Source: Stenotrophomonas maltophilia (GTDB lineage: Bacteria; Pseudomonadota; Gammaproteobacteria; Xanthomonadales; Xanthomonadaceae). Taken from it: a DNA stretch of 6,486 nt. Each line of letters starts with the position of its first letter. The first letter of the stretch is position 1. Of this stretch, positions 5,410 through 6,486 are shown in pieces. A program made the position numbers and the translations under genes. The notes under the pieces were generated by a model. It was not told where the DNA came from and did no database searches. It saw nothing but the letters and a program-made list of their open reading frames with translations. The stretch is from positions 1,186 through 7,671 of the forward strand of contig DGIP01000334.1 in assembly GCA_002386405.1 (NCBI GenBank), written 5' to 3'.

Positions 5410-6486
5410 ATGACCAAGCAGATCCAGGACGCCTACATCGTCGCCGCCACCCGCACCCCGGTTGGCAAGGCGCCCAAGGGCGTGTTCCGCAATACCCGTC
5501 CCGACGACATGCTCGCGCACGTGCTCAAATCCGTGGTCGCGCAGGCCCCGGGCATCGACGTCAACCGCATCGATGACGCCATCATCGGCTGCGCCATGCC
5601 CGAAGCCGAGCAGGGCATGAACGTGGCGCGCATCGGCGTGCTGCTGGCCGGCCTGCCGGACACCATCGCCGCCCAGACCGTCAACCGCTTCTGCTCGTCC
5701 GGCCTGCAGGCCGTGGCGATGGCGGCCGACCAGATCCGCCTGGGCAATGCCGACCTGATGCTGGCCGGCGGCACCGAATCGATGTCGATGGTGCCGATGA
5801 TGGGCAACAAGATCGCAATGGCGCCGAGCGTGTTCGACAACGACCACGTGGCCATCGCCTACGGCATGGGCATCACCGCCGAGAAGGTCGCCGAGGAATG
5901 GAAGGTCTCCCGCGAAGAGCAGGATGCGTTCGCGCTGGCCTCGCACCAGAAGGCCATCGCCGCGATCCAGAACGGCGACTTCAAGGATGAGATCAGCCCG
6001 TACGATGTGCGCACCCGCCAGCCGGACCTGGCCGACGGCCGCCGCATCATCACCCGCGACCGCATCGTCGATACCGACGAAGGCCCGCGCCTGGACTCGT
6101 CCGCCGAAGGCCTGGCCAAGCTGCGCCCGGTATTCCGCAACGGCCAGTTCGGCGGCACGGTGACCGCCGGCAACTCCTCGCAGATGAGCGATGGTGCCGG
6201 TGCGGTGCTGCTGGCATCGGAACAGGCGGTCAAGGACTACGGCCTGAAGCCGCTGGCCCGCTTCGTCAGCTTCTCGGTCGCCGGCGTGCGCCCGGAAGTG
6301 ATGGGCATCGGCCCGATCGCGGCCATTCCCAAGGCGCTCAAGCAGGCCGGCCTGACCCAGGACCAGCTGGACTGGATCGAGCTCAATGAAGCCTTCGCCG
6401 CGCAGTCGCTGGCGGTGATCCGCGATTGCGGCCTGGACCCGTCCAAGGTCAACCCGCTGGGCGGCGCCATCGCCCTGGGCCACCCG
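5410..6486 (+). CDS. fadA: Acetyl-CoA C-acyltransferase (3-ketoacyl-CoA thiolase), 3' end cut by window
   Basis: Cleaves 3-ketoacyl-CoA with CoA to acetyl-CoA and a shortened acyl-CoA, the last step of the beta-oxidation turn. The first 359 residues are visible. The N-terminus carries the thiolase signature [13 protein letters not shown]. The nucleophile is C95 in [11 protein letters not shown], followed by the glycine-rich LAGGTESMS segment (about 119-127). [10 protein letters not shown] (about 254-263), NEAF (326-329) and GGAIALGHP with catalytic H358 are the later thiolase blocks. The final block with the second catalytic cysteine (CxGxGxG) lies outside the window; about 40 residues are missing for a normal length near 400. 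An AAGAG ribosome site sits 9 bases before the ATG. It starts 32 bases after fadB stops, with no terminator or promoter between, so the two are co-transcribed. Sequence alone does not separate a degradative from a biosynthetic thiolase, but pairing with fadB favours degradation. Confidence 0.95.
   Translation, partial: MTKQIQDAYIVAATRTPVGKAPKGVFRNTRPDDMLAHVLKSVVAQAPGIDVNRIDDAIIGCAMPEAEQGMNVARIGVLLAGLPDTIAAQTVNRFCSSGLQAVAMAADQIRLGNADLMLAGGTESMSMVPMMGNKIAMAPSVFDNDHVAIAYGMGITAEKVAEEWKVSREEQDAFALASHQKAIAAIQNGDFKDEISPYDVRTRQPDLADGRRIITRDRIVDTDEGPRLDSSAEGLAKLRPVFRNGQFGGTVTAGNSSQMSDGAGAVLLASEQAVKDYGLKPLARFVSFSVAGVRPEVMGIGPIAAIPKALKQAGLTQDQLDWIELNEAFAAQSLAVIRDCGLDPSKVNPLGGAIALGHP

Noticed and set aside
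3020..5410. 796-codon open frame antisense to nearly all of fadB, and a 429-codon one antisense to fadA (5194-6483)
   Set aside because: Both mirror the strong GC bias at the third codon position of the real genes, which removes stop codons on the opposite strand. Their translations are rich in His, Val, Gly and Gln with no recognisable motif, while the sense frames hold complete catalytic motifs.

Overview
The window looks like a chromosomal segment from a gammaproteobacterium of the Xanthomonadaceae, most likely Stenotrophomonas. The evidence is the very high GC content with strong third-position GC bias, proteins that read like xanthomonad RlmN, Ndk and FadB/FadA, and a GTAG-headed palindrome between two genes that has the form of the SMAG family of REP repeats known from Stenotrophomonas maltophilia. 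The species call is inference from pattern recognition; no search was run.

Left half, minus strand (about 1-2000): a compact run read leftward, ndk (nucleoside diphosphate kinase), then rlmN (radical-SAM methylase of 23S rRNA A2503 and tRNA A37), then the 5' part of pilF/pilW (type IV pilus biogenesis TPR lipoprotein, cut by the window start). The ndk-rlmN gap is 10 bases and rlmN overlaps pilF by 14 bases, so the three genes are probably co-transcribed and partly translationally coupled. rlmN most likely starts at a GTG.

Middle (1996-2271): a 276-base divergent intergenic region. It holds the ndk ribosome binding site, a strong intrinsic terminator pointing leftward into ndk with no obvious gene upstream of it to terminate, a candidate ndk promoter beyond that terminator, and an 18-base perfect inverted repeat (ATCAAAC-AATC-GTTTGAT) just before the TetR-family gene. 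That inverted repeat matches the CAAAC-N-GTTTG form described for PsrA, the fatty-acid-responsive TetR regulator of Pseudomonas.

Right half, plus strand (2272-6486): a TetR/PsrA-like repressor gene, a 70-base gap containing the REP/SMAG palindrome, a 790-residue bifunctional 3-hydroxyacyl-CoA dehydrogenase/enoyl-CoA hydratase, and a 3-ketoacyl-CoA thiolase cut by the window end 32 bases further on. Together the two enzymes carry out hydration, oxidation and thiolysis of the beta-oxidation cycle. The regulator probably represses its own operon until long-chain acyl groups are present. The bifunctional enzyme has its dehydrogenase domain first and its hydratase domain last, the reverse of E. 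coli FadB and the same order as Bacillus FadN.

No mobile element, phage gene, CRISPR array, rRNA or tRNA was seen. The region is mostly ordinary core metabolism. The points worth a second look are the operator, the orphan terminator in front of ndk, and the REP element inside the fatty-acid operon.
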